From: Terriglobia bacterium
GTDB lineage: Bacteria > Acidobacteriota > Terriglobia > Bryobacterales > Bryobacteraceae
Direction of reading: 5' to 3'
DNA: 50,248 nucleotides
Assembly: GCA_021324615.1 (NCBI GenBank)
Contig: JAJPIT010000073.1
Coordinates: 1 to 50,248 of the forward strand
Below, piece after piece: positions 1 through 7,834 of the stretch; position 1 is the stretch's first letter; each line of letters starts with the position of its first letter. The notes under the pieces were generated by a model that saw only the letters and a list, made by a program, of their open reading frames with translations, was not told the DNA's origin and made no database searches. The position numbers and the translations under genes are program-made.

Positions 1-1613
1 CGGCGGATCGGCGACGTGAAGTGCGTATAGCTGCGCGCCGCCAGAGCGAAGTGGCCGAGATTCTGATCGCTGTAGCGCGCCTGCTTGAGCGAGCGCAGCA
101 TCAGGTAGCTGAGAATCCGCTCCTCGGGCTTGCCGGAAATCTTCGCGATCAATTTTTGATAGCTGCGCGAGCTGAGGTTGGGATTGTCGAGCGCCAGCGT
201 TTCGCCGCGGAACCGCTTCACCGGCGCCGCTCCCGCGCCCAGCGAGTAGCCGAAATGCGCGGCGATATCCTCGAATTCGAGCACGCGCTGGGGATCGGGC
301 CGCTCATGCACGCGGAAGATCAGGGGGACGCCCGCGGCTTCCAGATGCGCCGCCACGGCTTCATTGGCGGCGAGCATGAACTCCTCGATGATGCGGTGGG
401 CGATGTTCCGCGGCGCGCGCGAGACGCCGGTCATTTCGCCGAACTCATCGAATTCAAGCAGAGGCTCGGGCAGATCGAAATCAATTGAACCGCGGCGCTG
501 GCGCCTCCGGTTGAGAATCGCGGCCAGATCGCGCATCAGCTCGAAGCGGGGGATGAGCCTGGCGTAGCGGTCCCGCAGGGCGCGGTCGCCTTCGAGCAGG
601 CCGTGAACGGCGGTGTAGGTCATCCGCTCCGCGCTGCGGATCACGCCGCGGGCGAACTGCCGGCTCACCGTTTCGCCCCGCGGGTCGATTTCCAGCAGGA
701 CGCTCATCACCAGGCGGTCCTCTCCTGGCCGCAGGGAGCATTGATCGGTGGAAAGCTCGACTGGAAGCATCGGTACGGCACGGTCCGGGAAATACACGCT
801 GGTGCCGCGCAGGCTCGCCTCGCGGTCGATGGGCGAGCCGGGCCGGACATAGTAACTCACATCGGCGATGTGCACCTGCAAGGCGAAGTTGCCGTTGGCG
901 AGCCGGTCCACCCACACCGCGTCGTCGAAGTCGCGCGCGGTTTCGCCGTCGATGGTGACGATATCCAGGGCGCGGAAGTCGCGCCGCCGGGCGATTTCCC
1001 GCGCCGGGATCGGGCCGGGAATGGAGCGGGCCTGCTCCAGCACGTCGTCGGGAAAACGATGGGGAATGTGATGGGAACGAATGAGAATTTCAACGTCGAC
1101 GCCGAAATCATCGGGATGGCCGAGTACTTCGACGATGCGGCCGGTGGGCCGCTCTCCATCCTCGCCAAAATCGAGGATCTCGGCGGTGGCGATCATGCCT
1201 TCCAAGTCTTCGACGGACTCGACGGCGACGGCGCGGGCGCCCACGCGATGCACTTCCGGCTGCGCCGGCGGCAGCTCCATGCCTTCCGGGATGCGGATCC
1301 ATTGCCGGATGCGGTCGTCGTGCGGGATCAGGACGTTGAAATTGCGGCGGATGTGAAATTCGCCGACAACTACCGGATGCGCGCGGCGAACGACGTCGAC
1401 GATTTCGCCGTAAGCGCGGCCTTCGGCATCGATGCGGCCCAGGCGCACGCGCACGCGGTCGCCGTGCATGGCCCGCCGGGCGGCTTCCCTGGCGATGTAG
1501 ATATCGCCCTTCAGGCCGGGCACCGGCTGGTCGGGAATCACGAAGCCGTAGCCGTCGCGATGCATGCTCAGGCGGCCTTCGATTTCGGTCGATTTGCGGA
1601 TCGGCCCGCCCAC
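1..1613 (-). CDS. rnr: Ribonuclease R (RNB family 3'-5' exoribonuclease), C-terminus outside window
   Basis: Processive 3'-5' exoribonuclease that degrades structured RNA in the cytoplasm. About 537 residues are visible, read leftward until the window edge. The N-terminal OB/cold-shock fold carries MHRDGYGFVIPD near residue 17. The RNB catalytic block has the metal-binding aspartates in DGETARDFDDAV at about residues 219-230. The final visible residues, YTHFTSPIR, are the conserved end of the RNB core. The downstream RNB tail and S1 domain lie beyond position 1. The protein begins directly with the OB fold and lacks the N-terminal helix-turn-helix found in E. coli RNase R. The GTG at 1613 is preferred because an AATAAT hexamer sits at exactly -12 to -7; an in-frame ATG at 1565 is too far inside the OB fold. 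It is divergent from the adenosine-specific kinase gene, only 21 bp away. Confidence 0.93.
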   Translation of the reverse strand, partial: MGGPIRKSTEIEGRLSMHRDGYGFVIPDQPVPGLKGDIYIAREAARRAMHGDRVRVRLGRIDAEGRAYGEIVDVVRRAHPVVVGEFHIRRNFNVLIPHDDRIRQWIRIPEGMELPPAQPEVHRVGARAVAVESVEDLEGMIATAEILDFGEDGERPTGRIVEVLGHPDDFGVDVEILIRSHHIPHRFPDDVLEQARSIPGPIPAREIARRRDFRALDIVTIDGETARDFDDAVWVDRLANGNFALQVHIADVSYYVRPGSPIDREASLRGTSVYFPDRAVPMLPVELSTDQCSLRPGEDRLVMSVLLEIDPRGETVSRQFARGVIRSAERMTYTAVHGLLEGDRALRDRYARLIPRFELMRDLAAILNRRRQRRGSIDFDLPEPLLEFDEFGEMTGVSRAPRNIAHRIIEEFMLAANEAVAAHLEAAGVPLIFRVHERPDPQRVLEFEDIAAHFGYSLGAGAAPVKRFRGETLALDNPNLSSRSYQKLIAKISGKPEERILSYLMLRSLKQARYSDQNLGHFALAARSYTHFTSPIR

Positions 1614-1634
1614 TCCACTATTATTGATGGAGAG
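1614..1634. promoter_or_regulatory. Compact divergent promoter core between rnr and the adenosine-specific kinase gene
   Basis: Only 21 bp separate the two starts. On the minus strand AATAAT (1625-1620) lies exactly at -12 to -7 of the rnr GTG, with no Shine-Dalgarno, which fits a leaderless mRNA. On the plus strand TATTAT (1619-1624) would put a start near 1631, four bases before the ATG at 1635. One AT-rich core would therefore serve both directions. No -35 boxes are evident. The promoter role is inferred from sequence only. Confidence 0.5.
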
Positions 1635-2117
1635 ATGGAGCTGAAAACGGTTCGCCTGGAGATTCCGGAAAACGGAAACCTGATTGTCGGGCACAGCCAT
1701 TTCATCAAGACGGTGGAGGATCTCTACGAAGCGATCGTCAATACCGCGCCGGCAATGAAGTTCGGCATCGCCTTCAATGAAGCCTCCGGGCCCTGCCTGA
1801 TCCGCGTGGACGGCAACGACGCCGGGCTGAAGGCCAATGCGGCGGAGAACGCCGAAGCCGTGGGCGCGGGACATCTGTTCGTGATCGCGATGCGCGACGG
1901 CTATCCGATCAACGTGCTGGGGCGGATTCGCGAGATTCCGGAGGTGTGCTCGATCTTCTGCGCCACGGCCAATCCGGTGGAGGTGATCGTCGCCGAAACA
2001 GAACAGGGCCGCGGCGTTTTAGGCGTGATCGACGGCGGGCGGCCCAAGGGAATCGAATCGGAGGCCGACGCGGAGTGGCGGCACGGCTTCTTGCGCAAAA
2101 TCGGCTACAAGCGGTGA
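1635..2117 (+). CDS. Adenosine-specific kinase-like protein (COG1839 family)
   Basis: A 160-residue cytoplasmic protein that matches the small adenosine-specific kinase family (PF04008/COG1839), which occurs in archaea and scattered bacteria. The family assignment rests on the opening MELKTVRLEIPENGNLIVG, the central conserved stretch KFGIAFNEASGPCLIR, and the C-terminal GVIDGGRPKGIE glycine-rich motif. Length is typical. The physiological reaction is poorly characterised; the name comes from nucleoside binding in structural work, so the activity here is inference. The ATG at 1635 is preceded by GGAGAG. An open frame continues upstream across rnr, but that is antisense shadow. The 3' end overlaps the convergent Nudix gene by 13 bp. 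Confidence 0.85.
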   Translation: MELKTVRLEIPENGNLIVGHSHFIKTVEDLYEAIVNTAPAMKFGIAFNEASGPCLIRVDGNDAGLKANAAENAEAVGAGHLFVIAMRDGYPINVLGRIREIPEVCSIFCATANPVEVIVAETEQGRGVLGVIDGGRPKGIESEADAEWRHGFLRKIGYKR

Positions 2118-2488
2118 GCGGCGAGGCTCCGGACGAACTCGACGTCGCCTTCGAGAAAATTGTAGCCCGGCAGCGCGTCGCGGGCGGCCCATTCGATACG
2201 CTCGAACTGCAAATTCACCGGCTCTCCGGCGAATTCGCGCACGCGAAAGAATTTGAGGCGAATCCGCGGGCCCTGACCGTAGCGAAATTCGGTGCGATAC
2301 AACTCCTCGCCAATGCGCGCCTCGATCGCGAGTTCTTCCCGCAGCTCGCGCGCCAGGGCCTGCTGCGGGCTTTCGCCCGGCTCGATTTTGCCGCCGGGAA
2401 ATTCCCATTTATGCGCGTGCCGGCCGGTTTTTCGCTGGCAGATCAGCACCTGGCCGTCGCGTTCGATCAGCGCCGCCACCACGTTCAT
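2105..2488 (-). CDS. MutT-like Nudix hydrolase (8-oxo-dGTP diphosphatase type)
   Basis: A 127-residue Nudix hydrolase. The Nudix box is complete: GGKIEPGESPQQALARELRE followed by EL, at about residues 32-53, giving the G-x5-E-x7-REU-x-EE-x-GU metal-binding helix-loop. The preceding HKWEFPGGK matches MutT-type pyrophosphohydrolases that clean oxidised dGTP from the nucleotide pool, and the length matches MutT (about 129). Substrate is inferred; other NTP or CTP substrates are possible. The ATG at 2488 gives the natural N-terminus MNVVAALIERDG. The gene is divergent from the iscU-like gene, 21 bp away, and convergent with the adenosine-specific kinase gene. Confidence 0.9.
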   Translation of the reverse strand: MNVVAALIERDGQVLICQRKTGRHAHKWEFPGGKIEPGESPQQALARELREELAIEARIGEELYRTEFRYGQGPRIRLKFFRVREFAGEPVNLQFERIEWAARDALPGYNFLEGDVEFVRSLAAHRL

Positions 2489-2509
2489 CAGGGATAATTG
2501 AAGCACGAA
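2489..2509. promoter_or_regulatory. Compact divergent promoter core between the Nudix and IscU-like genes
   Basis: GATAAT (2493-2498, plus strand) would start transcription near 2505, five bases before the ATG at 2510. On the minus strand AATTAT (2499-2494) lies at -11 to -6 of the Nudix ATG. The two hexamers overlap as a near-palindrome. No ribosome binding site is seen in either direction. Confidence 0.4.
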
Positions 2510-2872
2510 ATGCACGGCGAACGTTTGCTCGATCATTTTCAGAACCCGCGCAACGCCGGCTCGCTGGAGCCGCCCGCGATCAAGGTGGACGTTTCCAATC
2601 CGGCCTGCGGCGACATGCTGCGATTGTGGGCGCGCTTTGAAAACGATCGCGTGGCGGCGGCGCGGTTTCAGACCCGCGGCTGCACGGCATCGATCGCGGC
2701 CTCGTCGGCGCTGACGGAGTGGATGACCGGCAAATCGCGCGCGGAGCTGGCGGCGTTCTCGCCGGCGGTGATCGAGGAGGCGCTGGGCGGGCTGGAGCCG
2801 GCGTCCCGGCACGCCGCGGTGTTGTGCGCCGACGGCCTCAAAAAACTTCTGGCGGAACATCCGGCGGAGTAG
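2510..2872 (+). CDS. IscU/SufU-type iron-sulfur cluster scaffold protein
   Basis: A 120-residue scaffold on which Fe-S clusters are assembled before transfer to apo-proteins. The N-terminus MHGERLLDHFQNPRNAG matches the IscU family opening. The three cluster-ligand cysteines are C33 in NPACGD (with D35), C58 in RGCTAS, and C106 in AAVLCADG, the same spacing as E. coli IscU. The IscU-diagnostic LPPVK motif before the third Cys is not evident, and the SufU-type insertion is absent, so a general scaffold call is safest. No cysteine desulfurase (IscS/SufS) is adjacent, which is unusual. A TTG at 2498 would add four residues, but it overlaps the likely -10 element, so the ATG is preferred. Confidence 0.85.
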   Translation: MHGERLLDHFQNPRNAGSLEPPAIKVDVSNPACGDMLRLWARFENDRVAAARFQTRGCTASIAASSALTEWMTGKSRAELAAFSPAVIEEALGGLEPASRHAAVLCADGLKKLLAEHPAE

Positions 2873-2883
2873 CGCGGGTCCGG

Positions 2884-4404
2884 CTATTGCCAGCGGCCGT
2901 GCTTCTGGAAGTAGGCATCCAGAAAATCGAGCGCGCTTTTATTGGGAACCTCGGTCGGCTGGATACGCTGGCCGAAGCTCATGGCCAGCTCCAGTTTGAG
3001 ATGATAGGCCGGCCACTTGGGCAGGTCTTTGTGATTGGGATCGCCCGCGGTCGCGAAATTCACCCAGTAGGTGGACATCGCGTGGGTGATTTCGTTGTCA
3101 ATGTCCTGCACCTGGGGCCCCTTCATGTGCCCGAACACGTAGGGGATCTCGGAGGCGTGATAGGCGCCCAGGCGCGCGCCGAACGGACCCGGAGGCACGC
3201 GGCTGAAGTAATAGACGAAAATTTTCGATTTTCCCGTTTTCGCCTGCGCGCGCGCCCAGGTCCGCATCTCCCAGCCGAAGGTTTGATCGCGGACCAGCTC
3301 GGCCGCCGATTGATGCGCTTCCTCGCCGTCGCTGGCGGGGTAGATTTTCAGGAAAGCGGCCGAATCCTCGCCGAAGCGCCGCCGGGCCAGGGCTTTAAAA
3401 TCGTCCGGTTTCACGCTGGCGGGAACGAAGGCGGTGCCCTCGTCGGCGTTGGAGCCGATCAACAAGGGGACGTCGTTTTGTTTGTGTTCGGCGTAGATCG
3501 CCGAAATCTGCTCGGGCAGCAGCCAGCCATCCACGATGGCCCCGGCCTGATTTCCCTGCGCTTTGAGAAGATCCTCGGCGGGCCGGGCGCGCAGGGCCGC
3601 GATCGAATCGGCGCCGAGTTGCCTGGCCAGCGCCAGGCCGCGCTTTTCCGCCTCGGCCAGCGTGGGAAGGCCCGCGAACAAGGCGCCGCTTTCGCCGATC
3701 GCCCGCTGGAACAAGCCGCGCGCCAGCGGAGTCGCGGTGAGAATATTGACGCTCCACGATCCGGCGGATTCGCCAAAAATGGTCACCCGCCGGGGATCCC
3801 CGCCGAAGGCGCCGATGTTTTTCTGCACCCATTCAAGCGCGGCGATCTGGTCCAGAATGCCGTAGTTGCCGGAGGCGTTGCGGCCCGATTCCCGGCTCAG
3901 CTCCGGGTGCGCGAAAAATCCGAAAATGCCCAGCCGGTAATTGATCGTCACCACCACCGCGCCCTTTTTGGCCAGCTCCTCGCCATCGTAGGCCGGCGTC
4001 GAGCCGGAGCCGCGCGTGAACGCGCCGCCGTGAATCCAGACCATCACCGGATGGCGCTCGCGATTGGATTTGGCCGGGGGCCAGACGTTCAGATAAAGAC
4101 AATCTTCGCTCACCGGCTCCGCGGCGGAGCGGTAAGGCGAGCCCTCCGGGTACGGCGTCTGCATGCAGGCGGCGCCGAACTTATCGGCCGCGCGCACGCC
4201 GTCCCACGGCGCCGGCGGCTGGGGCGCGCGCCAGCGCAAATCCCCCACCGGAGGCCGCGCGTAGGGAATGCCCTTGAAAACGCGGATTCCCTCCTGGTAG
4301 CCGTCCACTCCCGAGATCTGGCCGCTGTCGATCCGCACTGTGTCGGCGTTGGCCGCCCCACAGGCGCTCCACAGCGCCGCGCAGCACCATATCAGAGAAC
4401 GCAT
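2884..4404 (-). CDS. Secreted type B carboxylesterase (para-nitrobenzyl esterase family)
   Basis: A 506-residue alpha/beta-hydrolase that cleaves carboxylic esters, probably in the periplasm. The first 20 residues form a Sec signal peptide ending in CGAANA. Family motifs in order: FKGIPYARPPVG (43-54), EDCLYLNVW (100-108), the oxyanion-hole stretch WIHGGAF (123-129), and the nucleophile elbow FGESAGS with Ser213. The acid is probably Glu322 (SNADEGT) and the base His416 (GAYHASEIPY). Full length for the family. Substrate cannot be read from the sequence. It is divergent from the DCC/lipase-maturation gene with 18 bp between the starts. Confidence 0.93.
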   Translation of the reverse strand: MRSLIWCCAALWSACGAANADTVRIDSGQISGVDGYQEGIRVFKGIPYARPPVGDLRWRAPQPPAPWDGVRAADKFGAACMQTPYPEGSPYRSAAEPVSEDCLYLNVWPPAKSNRERHPVMVWIHGGAFTRGSGSTPAYDGEELAKKGAVVVTINYRLGIFGFFAHPELSRESGRNASGNYGILDQIAALEWVQKNIGAFGGDPRRVTIFGESAGSWSVNILTATPLARGLFQRAIGESGALFAGLPTLAEAEKRGLALARQLGADSIAALRARPAEDLLKAQGNQAGAIVDGWLLPEQISAIYAEHKQNDVPLLIGSNADEGTAFVPASVKPDDFKALARRRFGEDSAAFLKIYPASDGEEAHQSAAELVRDQTFGWEMRTWARAQAKTGKSKIFVYYFSRVPPGPFGARLGAYHASEIPYVFGHMKGPQVQDIDNEITHAMSTYWVNFATAGDPNHKDLPKWPAYHLKLELAMSFGQRIQPTEVPNKSALDFLDAYFQKHGRWQ

Positions 4405-4422
4405 TGCCTACATAATATACAA
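4405..4422. promoter_or_regulatory. 18-bp symmetric divergent promoter, probably leaderless both ways
   Basis: The whole spacer is 18 bp. CATAAT at 4411-4416 is exactly -12 to -7 of the rightward GTG at 4423. The same core read leftward gives TATTAT at 4417-4412, which is -13 to -8 of the carboxylesterase ATG at 4404. Neither start has a Shine-Dalgarno. A single symmetric -10 element thus appears to drive both genes with leaderless mRNAs. Confidence 0.55.
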
Positions 4423-6207
4423 GTGCCCGAGTCCAAGCCAGTTCTGATTTATGACGGAGACTGCGGATTTTGCCGGATCTGGATCGAATACTGGAAGCGT
4501 CTGACCGGCGACCGCGTCGAGTACGCGCCCTCGTCGGAGGCCGCCGCGCGCTACCCGCGCATCCCGCGCGCGGAGTTCGCCCGCGCGGTGCAACTAGTGC
4601 GGCCCGATGGCTCGGTCGCCAGCGGCGCGCAGGCGGTCTTTGAAACGCTCGGCCTGGAACGGGCCTACCGGCGCTCGCGCGCGCTTGCGTTTTTCGCCGA
4701 AGCGTTGTACCGGTGGATCGCGCGGCATCGCACGCTGGCCTATCACCTGACGCGCTTCAGCTTCGGAACGCGGATCGAACCGGCGCGCTTTGAGACCACG
4801 CAGTGGATCTTCCTTCGCGCCCTGGCGCTGATTTATCTCGCCGCGTTCGGGTCGCTGGCCGGACAAATCACGGGCTTGATCGGCGAGCACGGGATTCTGC
4901 CGCTCGGGGATTTTATGAGGGCGGTCGAAAGTACGGTCGGCGCGCGCAAATTTTTCGTGATGCCGACGGTTTTCTGGTGGGATTCGAGCGATCGCATGCT
5001 GGAAAACGTGTGCTTGGCGGGAATGGCGTTTGCGATTCTGCTGCTGGCCGGCCGGCTCGAAAAATTATCGCTCGTTGTGCTTTTCATCTTGTATCTTTCC
5101 CTCAGCGTTTCTGGCCAGGATTTTTTGCAGTTCCAGTGGGACGCGCTGCTGCTCGAAGCGGGATTCCTGGCGATCTTTCTCGGCCGCGCGGTGATCTTCG
5201 TCTGGCTGTTCCGCTGGCTGGTCTTCCGGCTGTACTTTATGTCGGGAACGGCCAAGCTGCTGAGCCACGATCCGGCGTGGCGCAACTTCACCGCGCTCGA
5301 GTATCACTACCACACCCAGCCGCTGCCGACCGTGCTGGCCTGGTACGCCGACAAGTTGCCGGCCTGGTTCCAGCGCTCCTCGACGTTTTTAACCCTGGCC
5401 GTCGAGATCGCCGTGCCGTTTCTGATTTTCCTGCCGCGCCGGCTGCGGATCTCCGCGGCCTGGTGCCTGATCGGATTGCAGGTGCTCATCCTGCTCACCG
5501 GAAACTACGCGTTCTTCAACTTCCTGACCATCGCCTTGTGCCTGTTCCTGTTCGACGACCGCGCCTTCGGACGATTCTCGCCGCCGCGGTTTCTTTCCCG
5601 CCGCAGGCCGGCGCAGGGGCGCATGCCCGCGCTGGAGCGGGCCGCGGCCGGCGTTCTGGCGGCATTCCTCTTCGTGGTGGGGTTGACCCGCCTGCTGGAA
5701 TCCTTCGGCGGCGCGCCGGCCCCGTTGCAGGCCGCCGCGCGGCTGGTCTCGCCCTTCGAGATCGTCAACTCTTACGGCCTGTTCGCGGTGATGACCACCA
5801 GCCGGCCGGAGATTCTCGTCGAAGGGTCGGATGACGGCGAGCATTGGTCGGCCTATCAGTTCCGCTACAAGCCCGGCCCGCCCGGCCGCGCTCCGCGCTG
5901 GGTGGCGCCGATGCAGCCGCGCCTGGACTGGCAGATGTGGTTCGCCGCGCTCGGCAGCTACCGGCAGAATCTGTGGTTTGTCGCCTTCGTGGCCCGGCTG
6001 CTGGAAGGCTCGCCGGAAGTTCTGGCGCTGCTCGAAAACAACCCGTTTCCCGGCCATCCGCCGCGGTACATCCGCGCGATGAGTTACGAATATTCCTTCT
6101 CCAACTGGGAAGAGCGGCGGAAAACCGGAGCCTGGTGGAGCCGCCTGCCGGCCGGAACCTACCTGCCGCCGGTGGGAATGAAGGCCGCCGCGCGCAACGC
6201 CCCTTGA
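4423..6207 (+). CDS. DCC thiol-disulfide oxidoreductase domain fused to lipase maturation factor-like membrane protein
   Basis: A 594-residue two-part protein. Residues 7-120 are a DCC (DUF393) thioredoxin-like domain with the active-site pair in YDGDCGFC (C14, C17). The rest is an integral membrane domain of the lipase maturation factor/HTTM type: several hydrophobic segments, the conserved FLQFQWDALLLEAGFLAIF, the amphipathic stretch NFTALEYHYHTQPLP, and the soluble C-terminal block VNSYGLFAVMT ... SYEYSFSN. Family members in animals help fold lipases in the ER; the bacterial role is unknown, but the fused redox domain suggests thiol or quinone-linked chemistry at the membrane. The GTG at 4423 gives the natural DCC N-terminus; the open frame upstream is antisense to the esterase. 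Its divergent neighbour is a secreted esterase, a plausible client. Confidence 0.85.
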   Translation: MPESKPVLIYDGDCGFCRIWIEYWKRLTGDRVEYAPSSEAAARYPRIPRAEFARAVQLVRPDGSVASGAQAVFETLGLERAYRRSRALAFFAEALYRWIARHRTLAYHLTRFSFGTRIEPARFETTQWIFLRALALIYLAAFGSLAGQITGLIGEHGILPLGDFMRAVESTVGARKFFVMPTVFWWDSSDRMLENVCLAGMAFAILLLAGRLEKLSLVVLFILYLSLSVSGQDFLQFQWDALLLEAGFLAIFLGRAVIFVWLFRWLVFRLYFMSGTAKLLSHDPAWRNFTALEYHYHTQPLPTVLAWYADKLPAWFQRSSTFLTLAVEIAVPFLIFLPRRLRISAAWCLIGLQVLILLTGNYAFFNFLTIALCLFLFDDRAFGRFSPPRFLSRRRPAQGRMPALERAAAGVLAAFLFVVGLTRLLESFGGAPAPLQAAARLVSPFEIVNSYGLFAVMTTSRPEILVEGSDDGEHWSAYQFRYKPGPPGRAPRWVAPMQPRLDWQMWFAALGSYRQNLWFVAFVARLLEGSPEVLALLENNPFPGHPPRYIRAMSYEYSFSNWEERRKTGAWWSRLPAGTYLPPVGMKAAARNAP

Positions 6208-6226
6208 GCGCCGCCGGCAAAATCTT

Positions 6227-7834
6227 CTATTTCGAGCTGACCGGCGTGGAGGCGCCCCTGGAGTTGATCAGCGTCACGGTCACCGCGACGATGTCGGCCG
6301 AGTTGCCGCTCACCGAAAACGGCACGGTCAGCGTGAATTCGCTTCCGGTGGCGTAGGAAGTGGTGGAGTTGAACCACGCCTGGAATTGCGGGCTGGTCGA
6401 AACCGCAAGATTCGGGTTGGAGGTGTTGTTGCTTTCGTTGATGGTGGCGTTGCTGGCGGGAGCGAAGTTGAAAACCGCGCTGGCCACATCGCGCGTGGAG
6501 GAGAATCCGGTAACCACCACGGTGGCCGAGCCGGGCGCCGTGGTGAAGGAGACGTTGGAGATGAACGGAGGCGTCGGGGTGGTGGTGAAACTTTGAACCG
6601 CGGCCGCCGCCACCGGTTGAGGCGCGGTGATCGAGGCGGTCAGCGTGGTGGTCCCGGCGACCGTGCCGGTGCTGAATTTCACGCTCGGCGCGCCGGAGAA
6701 ACTGGCCTGCGTCGATCCGGCCGGAATCGTGAAATTCACACTGGTGCCGCCGGTCGAAAATTGAATCGTCGAATCCGCCCCGCCCGCCGAGGAGGCGAAG
6801 CTCAGGGTAACCGTCCCGGTGATGTCGCTGGAGTAAGGCGCCGAGGCGCTGATGGTCAGCGCGGGCTGCTGCAAATAGCCGTTGGGGAAGGGCGACAAGT
6901 TGATGGTCAAGGCTGGCAGCGCGGCGCCGGAGGCCTGCGCCGGGCGGGCGGCGCGCCTGGGTGCGGCCGCCGCGCGCGGCACCGCGAAGACCGCGCCGGC
7001 GGAGGCGTCCAGCAGCAGCACCGGCCCGGCCGGAGCGGTGGTCAGCCGGAAAACGTCGCGGCCCATGGCGAACACGCCGCCGGGGTGGCACTGGCAGTCC
7101 ACGACCGCCGTGCCCCCCGAATCGATCAGGTAAATGGTCCCGTTCTTGTCGGCCAGAACGATCCGGTCCGGGGAGGCGCTCAAGCCGGCCGGCGCGAAAC
7201 TCCCCTGCGCCAGAACCGACGCGCCGCCGGCGTCCGGATCCGCCGACAGCAGTTGCCCGGCGGTGGCGATCAGCAGGCTGGAGCTTTGCGGCAAGAAGGC
7301 GACCAGCGCCGCGTCATCGCCGCTATAGAGCAGCCGCGGGACTCCACTGGCGTCCCAGGCCAGGACGCCTTCCGGAGTGGCGGCGGCGATCCACCGGCCG
7401 TCGTCGCTGACGGCGAGCGCGCGCGGGGAAACCGGGACCAGGGCTTGGCGCGCAGCCGGAGCGCCTGGCAGCCCGGTAACAACCTCAACCGAGCCCGTTT
7501 CCGGATAAAACAGCGCCGCCGAGGAGCCGCTGGGGCTGATCACCATCTGATCCGGATTCGGCGGCACCTCCAGCGGCGTCCAGGAGCCGGCGGGGCTGAT
7601 CCGCAGCACCTGCCGCGTGCCGGCCGCCATCGCCAGCAGGTAATCCTGCCCGGGCGAGGCGGCCGCGGCTGCCAGCACCTGCCCCACCCGCAGCGGATCG
7701 CCCAGGACCGCGGCCCCGGGCAGGCCTCGCACCGGCCGGATCGCGCCCGCTTCCGGAAGCCAGCCCACGAGCGGCGCGCTCACCTGCGCCGCGCCCGCCA
7801 CACAAAAGAATACCGCGGCGAAGACGATCCTCAC
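6227..7834 (-). CDS. Exported beta-propeller-like protein with C-terminal Ig-like repeats
   Basis: A 535-residue secreted protein of unknown function. The signal peptide is MRIVFAAVFFCVAGAAQ. Residues of about 20-290 have short strands and repeated turn motifs (VSDDGRWIAAATPEG, LADKNGTIYLIDSGG) typical of a WD40/SMP-30-like propeller. An Arg/Ala linker (near AAAPRRAARPAQ) follows, then Thr/Ser/Ala-rich beta sandwich segments (about 310-535) resembling bacterial Ig-like domains. There is no enzyme motif and no membrane anchor. Start GTG at 7834 overlaps the stop of the upstream Ig-like gene (GTGA), so the two form one transcription unit and probably act together at the cell surface. Confidence 0.7.
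   Translation of the reverse strand: MRIVFAAVFFCVAGAAQVSAPLVGWLPEAGAIRPVRGLPGAAVLGDPLRVGQVLAAAAASPGQDYLLAMAAGTRQVLRISPAGSWTPLEVPPNPDQMVISPSGSSAALFYPETGSVEVVTGLPGAPAARQALVPVSPRALAVSDDGRWIAAATPEGVLAWDASGVPRLLYSGDDAALVAFLPQSSSLLIATAGQLLSADPDAGGASVLAQGSFAPAGLSASPDRIVLADKNGTIYLIDSGGTAVVDCQCHPGGVFAMGRDVFRLTTAPAGPVLLLDASAGAVFAVPRAAAAPRRAARPAQASGAALPALTINLSPFPNGYLQQPALTISASAPYSSDITGTVTLSFASSAGGADSTIQFSTGGTSVNFTIPAGSTQASFSGAPSVKFSTGTVAGTTTLTASITAPQPVAAAAVQSFTTTPTPPFISNVSFTTAPGSATVVVTGFSSTRDVASAVFNFAPASNATINESNNTSNPNLAVSTSPQFQAWFNSTTSYATGSEFTLTVPFSVSGNSADIVAVTVTLINSRGASTPVSSK

Noticed and set aside
603-1634. Long plus-strand open frame running antisense across rnr into the adenosine-kinase gene
   Set aside because: It is the mirror of rnr codons in high-GC DNA; only the part from 1635 matches a known family.
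2719-4422. Plus-strand open frame antisense to the carboxylesterase leading into the DCC/LMF gene
   Set aside because: The DCC domain begins naturally at the GTG at 4423; upstream translation matches no family and lies over a clear esterase gene.
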